This document shows positions 24,691 to 35,968 of a stretch of DNA of 64,000 bases, piece after piece. Below the pieces are notes generated by a model, which saw only the letters and a list, made by a program, of their open reading frames with translations, had not been told where the DNA came from and did not search any database. This stretch comes from Diadema setosum (lineage: Eukaryota; Echinodermata; Echinoidea; Diadematoida; Diadematidae), in NCBI RefSeq assembly GCF_964275005.1, contig NC_092701.1, positions 8,073,955-8,137,954 on the forward strand. Direction: 5' to 3'. The position numbers were made by a program, and so were the translations under genes. Every line of letters starts with the position of its first letter. The stretch's first letter is position 1.

Positions 24691-25283
24691 CAACATAATA
24701 ATTCATTATGAGACCTGATATGAAATGTCTGGGATGGGTACATGTACAGTTATGACATTTCATATTTGCATAATAGTGGAATTTCAAGATTACAAATTGA
24801 AAATATGAAGAACTAATGATGTTAGAGGCATAGCTTGGGTGAGGGAATCAAAATATCACAAAATAGAAGGGCAATCTTTAGAAAGTATTATTGTTTTCAA
24901 TTATCACTATTATATCTATTGTTTTATGCCTTTGTCACATAAAAACACAGGAAATAATAAGAAAAACTTTCCAGGACCATAATTACTTCAAATTTTACTC
25001 GTTCAACAAATTTCAGCCAAGAAACACCCATTTCATCCACTGTAATGCTGTTAAATAAAATGGGAACAGAAAAAAGATGCAAAATCTGACTGACATGGTT
25101 GTCAGTTTATGGTTGCCATGGCAACCAGCAACATCAAATATACATTGTAGCTGAATTATATATCAAAATGTTCGCAATAAGATTTTAGGAAAAGTCACCA
25201 AATTTGGTTGAAATCGGATAAAGGGCGAAGGAGTGGCAAATGAAAATCTGGTAGGGGGGCATAATGTGCCCCCCCCCCCCCCC

Positions 25284-25329
25284 GACACCGGGCGTCTTTT
25301 ATATTTTTTCGTAAAAGACGCACGGTGTC
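25284..25329. repeat. Near-perfect 18-bp stem hairpin
   Basis: GACACCGGGCGTCTTTTA pairs with the inverted TAAAAGACGCACGGTGTC (one mismatch) around a ~10-nt loop. It directly follows a C run. It may be the pair of fused ends of a small element or a foldback remnant. Confidence 0.7.
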
Positions 25330-25854
25330 AATTCGTTGTGCGCTCGATGGCTGTAGAGAGCACGCGCATCATCCATACGGGGAGTGAATCCGTGGCCCAA
25401 ACACAGCCCGAACGCAGCAGAAGTTTCTCATGCAGTAGCCTAAAATTGCTACGTCGTGTCTGTGGGCTCCTAAATCCGTATGCTTTTGCCAACGGACGTT
25501 GAACAAGTGTGTGTGTGTCAACGGCGTAAATCCGTGCTGAGGAGTGTGGGGGGGGGGGGGGTGATCGGCGATAGTCACCATCACCACGATTACAAGCCCA
25601 TAACCGGACGGGTGCAGCCAGTGACGTACCGTGGCGGGTTGGTCAAGACAGGGGGAGGGGGGGGGGGGCACCTCGTGAAAAAGTAATTTTGAGGGTGTGT
25701 ATGCATGCTTGTGCGTGCGTGCGTGTGTATGTGTGTGTGCGCGTATGTGCGTGTGCTGTCAGTCTGGAAACTGTAATGGGGACTGCAATACATAACGGAA
25801 TATGATACATTCCACTGCGCAGTCATTTTTTTCCTTATGGATTATGGAATGACG

Positions 25855-28108
25855 GTGTGAAACGACAAATTATTGGCAGCAACATCAGGAGAATTACATA
25901 ACAATTGAAATGAATGCGAGCGAGCGGAGCGAGCGAGGTTGAAAATTTTGACATTTTGCAGTCCCCAAACTGCCGTTTGAAGCTATATTTTTTCGCTTTG
26001 GAAATTAAGTGGGCGCATCGGACGCAACTGCTGGCAATTACTGGCAACGACATCAGGAGAATGACATAACGAGTATATGCGAGCGAGCGAAGCGAGCGAT
26101 CCTGAAAATTTTGACATTCTACAGTCTCCAAACTGCCGGTTGTAGCGATATTTTTGTCGCTTTGGAAATTAAAGGGGCGCACCGGGCGCAACTGCTGGCA
26201 ATTACTGGCAGCGACATCAGGAGAATGACATAACGATTATATGCGAGCGAGAGAAGCGAGCGAGCTTGAAAATTTTAACATTTTACAGTCCCAAAACTGC
26301 CGGTTGTAGCTATATTTTTTCGCTTTGGAAATTAAGGGGGCGCAACGGGCGCAACTGCTGGTAATTACTGGCAGCAACATCGGGAGAATGGCATCACGAT
26401 TAATGCGAGCGAGCGAAGCGAGCGAGCATGAAAATTTTGACATTTTACTGTCCCAAAACTGCCGTTTGTGTAGCTATATTTTTTCGCTCTGGAAATTAGG
26501 GGGCGCTCCGGACGCAACTGCTGGCAATTACTGCCAGCGACATCAGGAGAATGACATAACGAGTATTATGCGAGCGAGCGAAGCGAGCGATATTGAAAAT
26601 TTTGACATTTTACATGCAGTCCCAAAACTGCCGGTTGTAGCTATATTTTTTCGCTTTGGAAATTAAGGGGGGGGGGGGCACCGGGTGCAACTGCTGGCAA
26701 TTACTGGCAGCAACATTAGGAGAATAACATAAAGATTATTAGTGAGCCTGCAAATTTTGACATTTTACAGTCCCAAAACTGCCGTTTGTGTAGCTGTATT
26801 TTTTCACTTTGGAAATTAAGGGGAGGGGGGCGCACCGGGCGCAACTGCTGGCAATTACTGGTACCAACATCAGCAGAATGGCACATCGATTAAATGCGAG
26901 TGAGCTTGAAAATTTTGATATTTTGCAGTCCCAAAACTGCCGTTTGTAGCTATACTTTTTTGGCTTTGGAAATTAAGGGGGGGGGTGCAACGGGCGCAAC
27001 TGCTGTCAATAACTGGCAGTGACATCAGGAGAATAGCATAACAACTAAATGTGAGCGAGTGAAGCGAGTGAGCTTGAAAATTTTGACATTATTTTCAGTC
27101 TCAAAACTGCCGTTTGTAGCTATATTTTTGTCGCTTTGTAAATTAAGGGGGCGCAACGGGCGCAACTGCTGGTAATTACTGGCAGCAACATCGGGAGAAT
27201 GGCATCACGATTAATGCGAGCGAGCGAAGCGAGCGAGCATGAAAATTTTGACATTTTACTGTCCCAAAACTGCCGTTTGTGTAGCTATATTTTTCGCTCT
27301 GGAAATTAGGGGGCGCTCCGGACGCAACTGCTGGCAATTACTGCCAGCGACATCAGGAGAATGACATAACGAGTATTATGCGAGCGAGCGAAGCGAGCGA
27401 TATTGAAAATTTTGACATTTTACATGCAGTCCCAAAACTGCCGGTTGTAGCTATATTTTTTCGCTTTGGAAATTAAGGGGGGGGGGGGCACCGGGTGCAA
27501 CTGCTGGCAATTACTGGCAGCAACATTAGGAGAATAACATAAAGATTATTAGTGAGCCTGCAAATTTTGACATTTTACAGTCCCAAAACTGCCGTTTGTG
27601 TAGCTGTATTTTTTCACTTTGGAAATTAAGGGGAGGGGGGCGCACCGGGCGCAACTGCTGGCAATTACTGGTACCAACATCAGCAGAATGGCACATCGAT
27701 TAAATGCGAGTGAGCTTGAAAATTTTGATATTTTGCAGTCCCAAAACTGCCGTTTGTAGCTATACTTTTTTGGCTTTGGAAATTAAGGGGGGGGTGCAAC
27801 GGGCGCAACTGCTGTCAATAACTGGCAGTGACATCAGGAGAATAGCATAACAACTAAATGTGAGCGAGTGAAGCGAGTGAGCTTGAAAATTTTGACATTA
27901 TTTTCAGTCTCAAAACTGCCGTTTGTAGCTATACTTTATAATAAGGGGGGCGCACCGGGCGCAACTGCTGGCAATTACTGGCAGCAACATCAGGAGAATG
28001 GCATAGCGATTAAATGCGATCGAGCGGACCGAGTGAGCTTGAAAATTTTGACATTTTGCACTCCAAAAACTGCCTTTTGTAGCTATATTTTTACGCTTTG
28101 GAAATTGA
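25855..28108. repeat. Satellite array, ~13-14 monomers of ~150-170 bp
   Basis: Each monomer has, in order, GCAACTGCTGGCAATTACTGG, a CATCAGGAGAATGACATAACGA box, GCGAGCGAGCGAAGCGAGCG, TTGAAAATTTTGACATTTT, CAAAACTGCCG(T/G)TTGTAGC and a G run. Monomers differ by point changes and by loss of the GCGAGC box. The open frames crossing the array are by-products of the period. Confidence 0.92.
26327..27937. repeat. Two ~810-bp higher-order repeat blocks inside the satellite
   Basis: The five-monomer block at about 26327-27137 recurs at about 27138-27937 with nearly identical sequence (offset 811 at the left, 809 at the right because of G-run lengths). This is a recent tandem duplication inside an older array. 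Confidence 0.88.
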
Positions 28109-29218
28109 GAGGGTAGTCAATGGTGTTTATGTTCATGATTTGGGGAGGTATGACCAGCGAGGGGACGTCGAAGTGACCAAATGGGGGAAGGATATCCAAA
28201 ACCTGCACTTTAGAACATCCTCTAATATTATTGTTTGTGTTTGTGTGTGTGTGTGTTTTATATACATGAAAAAGTTAGGAAATAGCCCAGGTCAAGTCTT
28301 ATTATTGGCAAGCAAGGCATTTTGATATAGACTAGTATGTAAAGCAACACTGCAAAATCATTAATGATCTAGCTTTGATATAATAAACGAAGCGTATAAG
28401 GTACAAAGGTGTACATTCTACATCAAATTGCGCAACGTTACAGCGACTCTTTTTGCCGTTCGGATGTTCTGAGTACACTGCACACATCCTGCTTATATTC
28501 AGAATGCCAACCAGGAATCATGCTGAATCGCAATATTTTGTCGAGCTCCGGACTTTTTGCACAATGTTTCACGTTATATACCTCTTTAATTATATGGTTA
28601 CAAGAAATCTTAGAAAAGTATCTTATTTCTTGATCCCCCTTTCATGTCGATTTCAAAAGCAGTTTAGTAACCCTTGAATTACCATTTTGGTAAGTTTTTT
28701 ATTCTTTTTTTACGAGCGGATGCGGGGGGGGGGGAAGCTTGGCGCCCCCCCCCCCCACACACACACACTTAACAGGGATCGAATGTACCACTGTTTTGCA
28801 TGAAATATAAAGTATGGGGGAAGTGGCAGCAAAAATATGAAGACTTTTTGTTTTTGTTTGGTTTTTTTTTTCTTTTGCTTGTCAGCCGACTTTTGGTGGA
28901 AAATCAGACCTTGAAAGAACGAGGAGTTTTTGCTGTTGTTTCTCTTATCTTTTGATTTTCTTTCTTCTTGACTGACAGGTGATTTTGACCCCCCCCCCTC
29001 CCTTTAAAAACGTAGCATAGCCCTGAATAATGCCCAAATATAGTCAATGAAATGGTAATATGGATCTCCATTTCTTTGTATGTAATAACGTACCGGTATT
29101 CTTCCTGTAGGTATTGTATTTTTCTATTTTCTTGATTTAAGTCAATAAAGCAATCATCCCAGAGGCATCGTTCTGTAATGATGGTGGATGGGGGAGGGAC
29201 TTGGAGTTGGAACATCTG

Positions 29219-29350
29219 TGCGAGGGAGCGGAGCGACCGAATGGGGGGAGGGTGTGGGAGGGGGATACCCCCCTCTCAGACGAGGAAGATTTTGCATTTT
29301 CAGACCTGAAATTAAGCGATCTGGTGCACACTTTTGGTGAAATTTTGGAT
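29219..29350. repeat. Single monomer related to the 49.6-50.7 kb array
   Basis: 'gaagattttgcattttcagacctgaaatt...gatctggtgcacacttttggtgaaattttgga' matches units of the array at 49620-50690. A GCGAGG(G)AGCGGAGCGA box precedes it. Confidence 0.7.
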
Positions 29351-29607
29351 TTACATGTTTACAATGTAGGCCTATAGGGTATACTATTTGACGCTGTCAA
29401 CGTCTGGGTCATACCTTATGTCGATATTACTGTCTTTGCGAGCGAGCGAAGCGAGCGAGCGCTTGAGAAAATTATGTATACATTATCCTACAAGACTATT
29501 CAGCTCTGTTACCTGTCTGGAGGCGGGCGTACGAACGTCATGCAATATGCCAAAATTGATGCAATCACATTTCTGCTTCCTCCATTTTTTCCCTCAAATT
29601 TCGGGGG

Positions 29608-29730
29608 GGGGGGGATGATTGTACAGGCCATCCCCCCTCCTCCATTTCAGGGGGGGGGGATATATCCCCCCCCCCCATCCCCCGGGATTTACGCCCATGG
29701 TGTGTGTGTGTGTGTGGGGGGGGGGGGGCA
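29608..29730. repeat. Cluster of G-run/C-run hairpins
   Basis: Includes ten G, ATATAT, then a C run (about 29650-29677), preceded by another G run (29604-29613) and followed by a GT repeat and a further G run. These tracts are likely hypervariable in length. Confidence 0.8.
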
Positions 29731-31364
29731 ATGCACGATGCAATGTGCGTCCCTCAAGAACATACATGCATCCCCCGGTAATATTGGAGGTGTTCAAAAA
29801 GGGGCATCAAATGCAAATAATTTGATATTAAATGATTTTAGACATTAAGTGTAAAATCTTAGTTGATACCTAGTTGAATCATTACAAAAAAATCTTTCAT
29901 TGCAACAACTTCCCATTTTCGTCTTGCACAGATGCACTGCGTTGGCGAATAAAATATTCCCACACCAGACACTACAGAACAGAACTAACTTAGGTCTGCT
30001 GATACTGGCACGTCATGACAGGGCTATTAGGAGTGTCGATCGTGAAAAAATTAGGAACTTTTAGTTTTGTGCGCCTCCGCCAACAAAAAAAAAAGGAAGA
30101 AAAGAATAAAACCCGGATATGAATGGGTCTAATTATCAAAACTCATTCAAATTATTGCATATCATTTTGTCTTCAAAATTTGTGGTCAAATCATGAGACA
30201 GAGTAATAGTAGTTAACTTTGGAGGAATAAAAATTATTCACTTTCCGGAAATGGAAGTGGCAGCTAAAGGCTTTTGTTTTTATATTAGTGTTAATAGTCT
30301 GGATCCCCCCCCCCCACACACACACACACAAATTAGCTTAAATTAACTTCAATTATTAATAACAAAAAATCAAAATTTGAGGCAGTGCATTGTGTAGCGT
30401 TTTTTCTCACTTTATTTTGGGAAAATAAGGAAGTTGATAATTTGGCAAAAAGCCGAAAGGTTCAGCTCCCCTCCCCTCCGCCGGCGAAATTGTGCTCGTA
30501 TAACCAATGTTACTACTAGTAATAAATGTATGAAGCATCAGTATAGTTAAGACTTAAGACCCCAATTTCATGAATTACTTTTACAAAAGATAATGGAGAG
30601 GGGAAGACCGGATAGATCGCCGTTTTTGGTGTAACGCCTGCCATGCATAATTATGGAAAAGAGCGCAAAACAGCATTGGATAAGTAACCGACGCATTTTG
30701 TGTATAAAAAAAATGGGAGAACCTGACCCAGACCACACCCGTGTAGCCAGGGGGACGATGGGTGTGGTCGCCCCCAAAACGCAAAAAAAAAAAAAGGGAA
30801 AAGAAAAAACATGAAGAAAAAAAGGAGTAAAAAAGACAAGAAGGTGAGGAAAAGAAAGAAGAGAAGAAGTAGAAACGTCGATGCTTCGATAATACACAAA
30901 GCGCGTCACAGAATCGGTATAGCATGCATTGCACACACATAATAATTATGCATCATACACAATTTACGGTACCGCGTACGGTATAATACCGGTAAACGGT
31001 GAACATTATGCGCAATGTATCTTCGCGATTCGGCCAGAAAGCAAAGCAGGGAAGAGAGAGAGAGAGAAAGAAAATGAACACAAAAGAAAGGAAAGGCGGA
31101 ATTCAAAACGGAAATAAAAGCGGTAAAGACAGCTTTTGTTTCATTTTTTTAACATCTAAACATTGTTGAAGAGGGGTGTTGAACAGCTCAAACACCCCCA
31201 TTTCGGCAAAGGGGGGTGTTTGAACACCCAAAACACCCCCCCTCGCTACGCCCTTGGTCCAAAGTCATCTTTACGTTTCCTCCTAAGAGAGCCGATCAAG
31301 GTGGTCGACGGGTTGATGATAGAATGAACTGAAGTTGATCACCTGGTGTTCAGCCACCTGATGT

Positions 31365-31600
31365 TTACATTCGTTATCCCGATGGTTTGTTATTGCGAAA
31401 ATGACAAAAAGGTTCGTTATTCCGAAGATGCAATAATCGGAAAAACGAAATCAAGTTCGTCTTTCCGATAGTCTGTTCGTATACCCCCTTCTTTTCATTT
31501 TCGGATTAACGAACATTCGAAACGACAACAGTTATTTCGTTTGCGGATAAACTAACATTTTCAACAAAAAAAAAAACAAAAACGAAACTTCTTCATAAAC
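31365..31600. repeat. TTCGTTATTCCGAA-repeat element, partial
   Basis: Several diverged copies of GTTCGTTATTCCGAAG lie on one side, and GGATTAACGAACATTCG appears inverted on the other. It belongs to the same family as 40170-40840. Confidence 0.55.
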
Positions 31601-33190
31601 GTCTCTCATATCCATGCCTTCGTTTCACGAACATAATATGCTGAGTATTTCTTGTTTTTAAGGTTGCACATTAGTCCTATTTCAGAATCACTGACAAGTA
31701 TAGATAGGTATCAAGCTGTGTGTTGTAGGCATTTAGGTTTCAAAAGTGCTGGTTTAAAGACCTAATAAAGTGACAATCTTCAACTGTTATCGTTTTTGTC
31801 GTTCTTCCTACTGTGGTCCGGTTGTGGTGATATAATCTCCGTCGCTTTCAACTTGTACTTTCTTTCATCTGCTTTCTGTTTTCCGGGTAACTTTTTAATC
31901 CGCCAGTTTTACTACGAAAGTAATTACTACACTTAGCTAGCAGTATTTGAATAACAAAATGAAGCACTTACAATAACAATGAACCTTCAACGAACAAGGT
32001 CAATGCCAAACTTGCTTGTCCATAAATTCCGGAAGCATTGTCGTTTTATCAGGATATGCCAGTTCATGACCTATCAATGAACTCTCTTTATGCCATTGGA
32101 ATATCTGTACAAATTTAGGGTAAAGAATAAACGTAGGGGTTGGTTATTCGTCATTGCAGTTGAAAAGATTGCTCTACATTCAAACATTAGTCCCTTGTAA
32201 AGCTGAAAGACGCTAGTGTTATTTTTTTTAACTTACAGTTGAGAGTGCTCAAATATAAAACTGTCTAACAATTCAAATGTGTTACGAATGCTCAGTTATC
32301 ATCGAAATTGCCGTTTGTTTACACAGCAAATCTTTTGCAGCTACCAAAGGCAATGTCCACCTTGTAACGTGCATTAAGTAGACTTGCGCTGAATGGACCA
32401 GACAGCATTGGTGTTATCCGTACATTCCATCTTTCCACTGAGTGACCCTATGACTCGTGATAGATTCGTTCCTGTAATGGGTCCTTGTGAGAGAGGTTCC
32501 TCTAAAAACTAAAAATATATATGTACTTCTTTCATAACAGACACTTGCCTGAAATTGAAATTCGGAATTTCTTTGTAAAAAGTTAGCTTAGTGAACTCCG
32601 GAAAAGACATTTTGTCGTTTGATGCCGCACCATTTTTTTACTTCAGTAAAATTGCTGTGCTCTTTTTTAGAAGATTGTAAACTACAATAAAAAAAGAAAA
32701 ACCCTCTTCCATCTTTGGCGTTGTTTGGTGGTATTATTTTGTTGTTATGGTAACATAATTCATTCTAAAAGTATCCTGTTGCTACATTAAAACTACTTTC
32801 TATTTGGCACCTGCACTTGTAGCAGGTAGTAGTTACTCTTTCAGTGTCAAATTAGTAACTTTTTCCATTTTGTTCCCCGATTTAATCAGATTTCATGATT
32901 TTGAATAAATAAATAAATAGATGATTAAATACGAGTAAATATCTCTCACTGTACAAGATACCATAGTGAAATAGTTATTGATGCTTCAAAACGTCTTCCA
33001 GACTTGAAGGGTTAGAACAGACACCTAATTCTCGTAAAGATGGTCATATACTCAGTCCATCCGTAATCTGATGAACCAGATGTTCTAATTTCAGACAAAC
33101 TATATTTAACCATTTACAAGAAGGAAAAAAGTGATAGATTCAGGAGTGAACAAACTGAAGCTGTTACTTCTTAAGAAATGATATGTCAGC
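31600..33190. other. Non-coding upstream flank of SDR copy 3
   Basis: No exon recognised. 32110-32560 is one of four copies of a non-coding module also present at 45075-45485, 47930-48400 and 48405-48870 (shared 'aatcttctgcagctatca', 'tcagttatcat', 'gaatgctcaa'). Confidence 0.5.
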
Positions 33191-33264
33191 ACCATATATG
33201 TACATATATATATTTATACATATATATATATATATATACATATATATATGCATGTATATATATG

Positions 33265-33314
<50 letters not shown>
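33191..33314. repeat. TA microsatellite
   Basis: Long, slightly interrupted TA array. A TA-targeting MITE is inserted at its right end. Confidence 0.95.
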
Positions 33315-33317
<3 letters not shown>

Positions 33318-33515
33318 CGAGTTCGTTTGCAAAAACCGATAAGTCCATATTTGCCAAATGGAGATATTTGCGACTAAAGGTCATGAAAAATAAAGAGAAT
33401 AAAAAGAAAAAATGTGCTTCTTTTAATGGCCATAACTTCAAAAATGTGCCTTTGTAGTGACCAAAATAAAAATCTTCAAAAATGGACTTATCGGTTTTTG
33501 CAAACAAACTCTTCA
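33315..33515. mobile_element. 201-bp MITE with ~35-bp terminal inverted repeats
   Basis: The left TGACGAGTTCGTTTGCAAAA and the right end, read inverted as TGAAGAGTTTGTTTGCAAAA, continue matching through ACCGATAAGTCCAT. TA flanks both ends. No coding frame. The only differences seen in the repeats are one base in the first six and one at position 10. Confidence 0.85.
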
Positions 33516-33599
33516 TATGTATAATAATTTGCCATTTTGGCTCCCTACTCACTTTGTTTTGTCTACACGAACTTTCGCACACATACACCCCACACACTC

Positions 33600-33635
33600 C
33601 GTAAATTGTACTTTCGTTCTTCTCTCTCCCTATCC

Positions 33636-33675
<40 letters not shown>

Positions 33676-33700
33676 ATTCTTATGTATGTTTGAAATTCCC
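33600..33700. repeat. CT-rich microsatellite upstream of SDR copy 3
   Basis: The counterpart of the CT tract at 19098-19175. The flanking unique DNA also matches between the two sites. Confidence 0.8.
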
Positions 33701-34118
33701 CTTTTCATTGTTTCTTTGTCTGTTTTTGCGTGTGAATGCGTTTATGATAGTTTGTTAGAGAAATGCAGAAATATGATTATGCCGCATAGTATTCGATACT
33801 TCCTCTCTTCTATGAAATTTTGACGAATGCAAATTTTTATGAAAACTGTTTTTTTTTTTAATTTTGCAACTTAAGTCCTCACGTACATCACCTATTTGAT
33901 CAGTTCACAAAATCAGAAGCTATTCCATCACAAACTAATAAAAACACAATAAAATGATATATTTACGCTATGGGAGATCGGAAACTTGTGTCTTAAGCAT
34001 ACATAGACTTTAGCCATCTGGCAATCGTACTGTTCTGAACATTGACCTGTGGTTGATTTATGCTCGTGATCATAGCCCCATGGTAAATGAAGTTGGCTGA
34101 AACTTGAAGTTTATTTGC

Positions 34119-34122
<4 letters not shown>

Positions 34123-34191
<69 letters not shown>

Positions 34192-34578
34192 GATGCTGAT
34201 ATTCCTACCGTACGCCTCTGTCATCTTAAATGAAATTATAGTTGAGACAATGTAGATAACAGAAGATGTCGCATGAAACCGGCAGAGTTGTGAAGCTTTC
34301 GACCGTGGTCTTCCTCAGCTTTAATATCTGCTTGTGAAACGAATTATATGTTTTTGAGAATAACAAATCTGGAGTCATAATATTGCCAAGTATGCCATGT
34401 AACTATCAACTCATGCTCAACTTATATTTGATATATTGTGTTTATGACTCCAGATTTGTTATTCTCAAAAACATATAATTCGTTTCACAAACAGATATTA
34501 AAGCTGAGGAAGACCACGGTCGAAAGCTTCACAACTCTGCCGGTTTCATGCGACATCTTCTGTTATCTACATTGTCTC

Positions 34579-34628
<50 letters not shown>
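34123..34628. mobile_element. 0.5-kb TA-flanked palindromic insertion in the promoter of SDR copy 3
   Basis: A TA run (about 34122-34186), a 50-bp unique piece, then two 142-bp arms (34238-34379 and 34443-34584) that are inverted copies with about one mismatch, a 63-bp loop, and a second TA run. Copies 1, 2 and the relic have uninterrupted AATATTC at the same point. Here it is split after ATA, so the insertion target was TA within that box. The arm contains a CTGAGGA...GGTCGAAAGC stretch like those near the ends of Penelope-like elements; that family call is tentative. Confidence 0.8.
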
Positions 34629-34630
<2 letters not shown>

Positions 34631-34720
34631 CGATCGTCCTGCATGTCAAAGGCACAGCAGACGGAGCAGACACAAGATCGCACTGCCTTCTACATCACAG
34701 CGATGGATTCCTGGAAATAG
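34629..34720 (+). promoter_or_regulatory. Promoter-proximal block and non-coding exon 1 of SDR copy 3
   Basis: TTCCG (rest of the split box), then GGCACAGCAGACGG, ACACAAGATCGCACTGCC, ending GGAAATAG before the donor GTAAGAATAC (exon end 34720). It contains a five-codon upstream frame, ATGGATTCCTGGAAATAG, whose stop is the last codon of the exon. This mini-frame is not seen in copies 1 and 2. Confidence 0.65.
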
Positions 34721-35052
34721 GTAAGAATACGTTAATATGTGGATGTTGCTCTGTTCTTTTGACATGTGGTAGTCCTTGCAGATTTGCCTTTGTATAAGAA
34801 GTTTCTATTGTCAACCAGTGTACGTGAAAAAGAAATATACTGGAGATACATGGAGATACAACACCAAGTGATGGACTTTGAATTATACTCACATTCTTCA
34901 TGTCGGCACTGGTGTGAAGTGTATTATAGATGTAATAGTAACTGAAAAGTGAAAGGACACAAGAAGCAAAGAGTATACAACGCAGAAAAAATGGGGGAAT
35001 AAACAGAAATGTACGACTAGAAATCGACGCTCCAATTACATCTAAAGCTATA

Positions 35053-35644
35053 GTATCTCACCAACGGAGACGTGTCCGCGACGTCTCCAACTTATCAGTC
35101 GCAGCAGTCGCGGAGTCGTCTCCAACATAAAAACGTCTTGCGGTCTCACCAAGGGGACGTCTCTGAGACGAGTTATGGCAGGTGTCAAAAAATTCAAATA
35201 TGAGGGAGCCGTTGCAGGATCACCTGACTTGATCTAGGCAGGGTGTCAGCACGCAGATGGGTCATTTGGTTTCTAAAGTAGGTCAAACAGCGTCAAATAG
35301 AGTCTCGGAGACGTCTCCGCGACCTCTCACCAGTTTTTCTGGTCTCCAACAGGTCTCGGCAACGTCTCTGACACGTCTCGGAGACATCGCGGAGACGTCG
35401 CGGAGACGTCTCAGCGGTCGCGGATATGATTAGTCTCCGCGACATCTCCGCAACTGATTGAGACGTCTCGGAGACGTCGTGGAGACTTCGCGAAAATCGA
35501 ACATGTTTAAATTTCTTGCGACTAATCGGAGACTCTGAAATTTTCAGGAGACGTCTCAGAGACGTCGCGGAGACGTCTCTGCAACTAGCAAAATCAGGAG
35601 TCGCGAACTATAGTCGCGAATCAGTTTAAAGCCCGGTGGGATAC
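35053..35644. mobile_element. ~590-bp element rich in GAGACGTC repeats, in intron 1 of SDR copy 3
   Basis: The ends GTATCTCACC and GGTGGGATAC are inverted copies with one mismatch. The interior is packed with variants of the palindromic GAGACGTCTC and of GTCGCGGAGACG. The same position in copy 2 (about 20060-20075, 'caattaaatcttctaagcagac') has no insertion. No frame inside. Exact ends may extend a few bases either way. Confidence 0.75.
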
Positions 35645-35968
35645 CCCATTAAGCAGACATCGTCACAGAGGAGAACAAAAACGATGGTCTTTATAGTATA
35701 TATTTAAACTATGAGGACATGTCAGAAGGCCAATGAAGAGAAGATATGAAAAGCAGATGAAGATGAGGAGAAGAAAAGTAGTATAGAAAATAAAATGAGG
35801 GAAGAAAAACTTCACAAGCCTGCCGTTCGGGTCAAAAGCAGTAACACGTAAAAAAATGGCATTTCATCTTTACATGAGCAAGTCCCCAACAACACCTAGC
35901 ATTGAGGTTAATGTGTTCCCATGTATTCTGTTTATACAAAAGAATTGAGTGAACTTCGTATGGTCACT

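Larger units (their letters stand above)
24262..31256. mobile_element. ~7.0-kb hAT-like composite transposon with 8-bp target duplication
   Basis: The left end CATAGGCGTAGCCAGG and the inverted right end CAAGGGCGTAGCGAGG are related, and GTCCAAAG is repeated exactly on both sides (24254-24261 and 31257-31264). An 8-bp duplication with CA...GGCGTAGC ends fits the hAT superfamily. Subterminal DNA on both sides carries GGGGTGTTT-type motifs. No transposase frame is visible inside, so it is non-autonomous or emptied. The interior holds G/C hairpins, a satellite array (25855-28108) and possibly nested smaller elements. The 3' flank of copy 3 lacks it. Confidence 0.8.

Noticed and set aside
26009-26666. 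Several 70-115-codon frames in the satellite array
   Set aside because: They repeat with the monomer period and show no domain; the array is non-coding.
25855-28108. Regularly spaced repeats resembling a CRISPR array
   Set aside because: The units are 150-170 bp contiguous satellite monomers without unique spacers, in an animal genome.
30568-30940. Overlapping minus-strand frames of about 120 codons, rich in Phe and Ser
   Set aside because: Two different frames are open over the same A-rich plus strand; low-complexity composition explains it.
33214-33708. 164-codon minus-strand open frame with long YIYIYI tract
   Set aside because: It is a translation of the TA microsatellite and the adjoining MITE; no protein family.
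34443-34584. Functional hammerhead ribozyme in the palindrome arm
   Set aside because: CTGAGGA and GAAA flank a short GACC/GGTC stem, but I could not find convincing stems I and III with a cleavage site; left only as a check.
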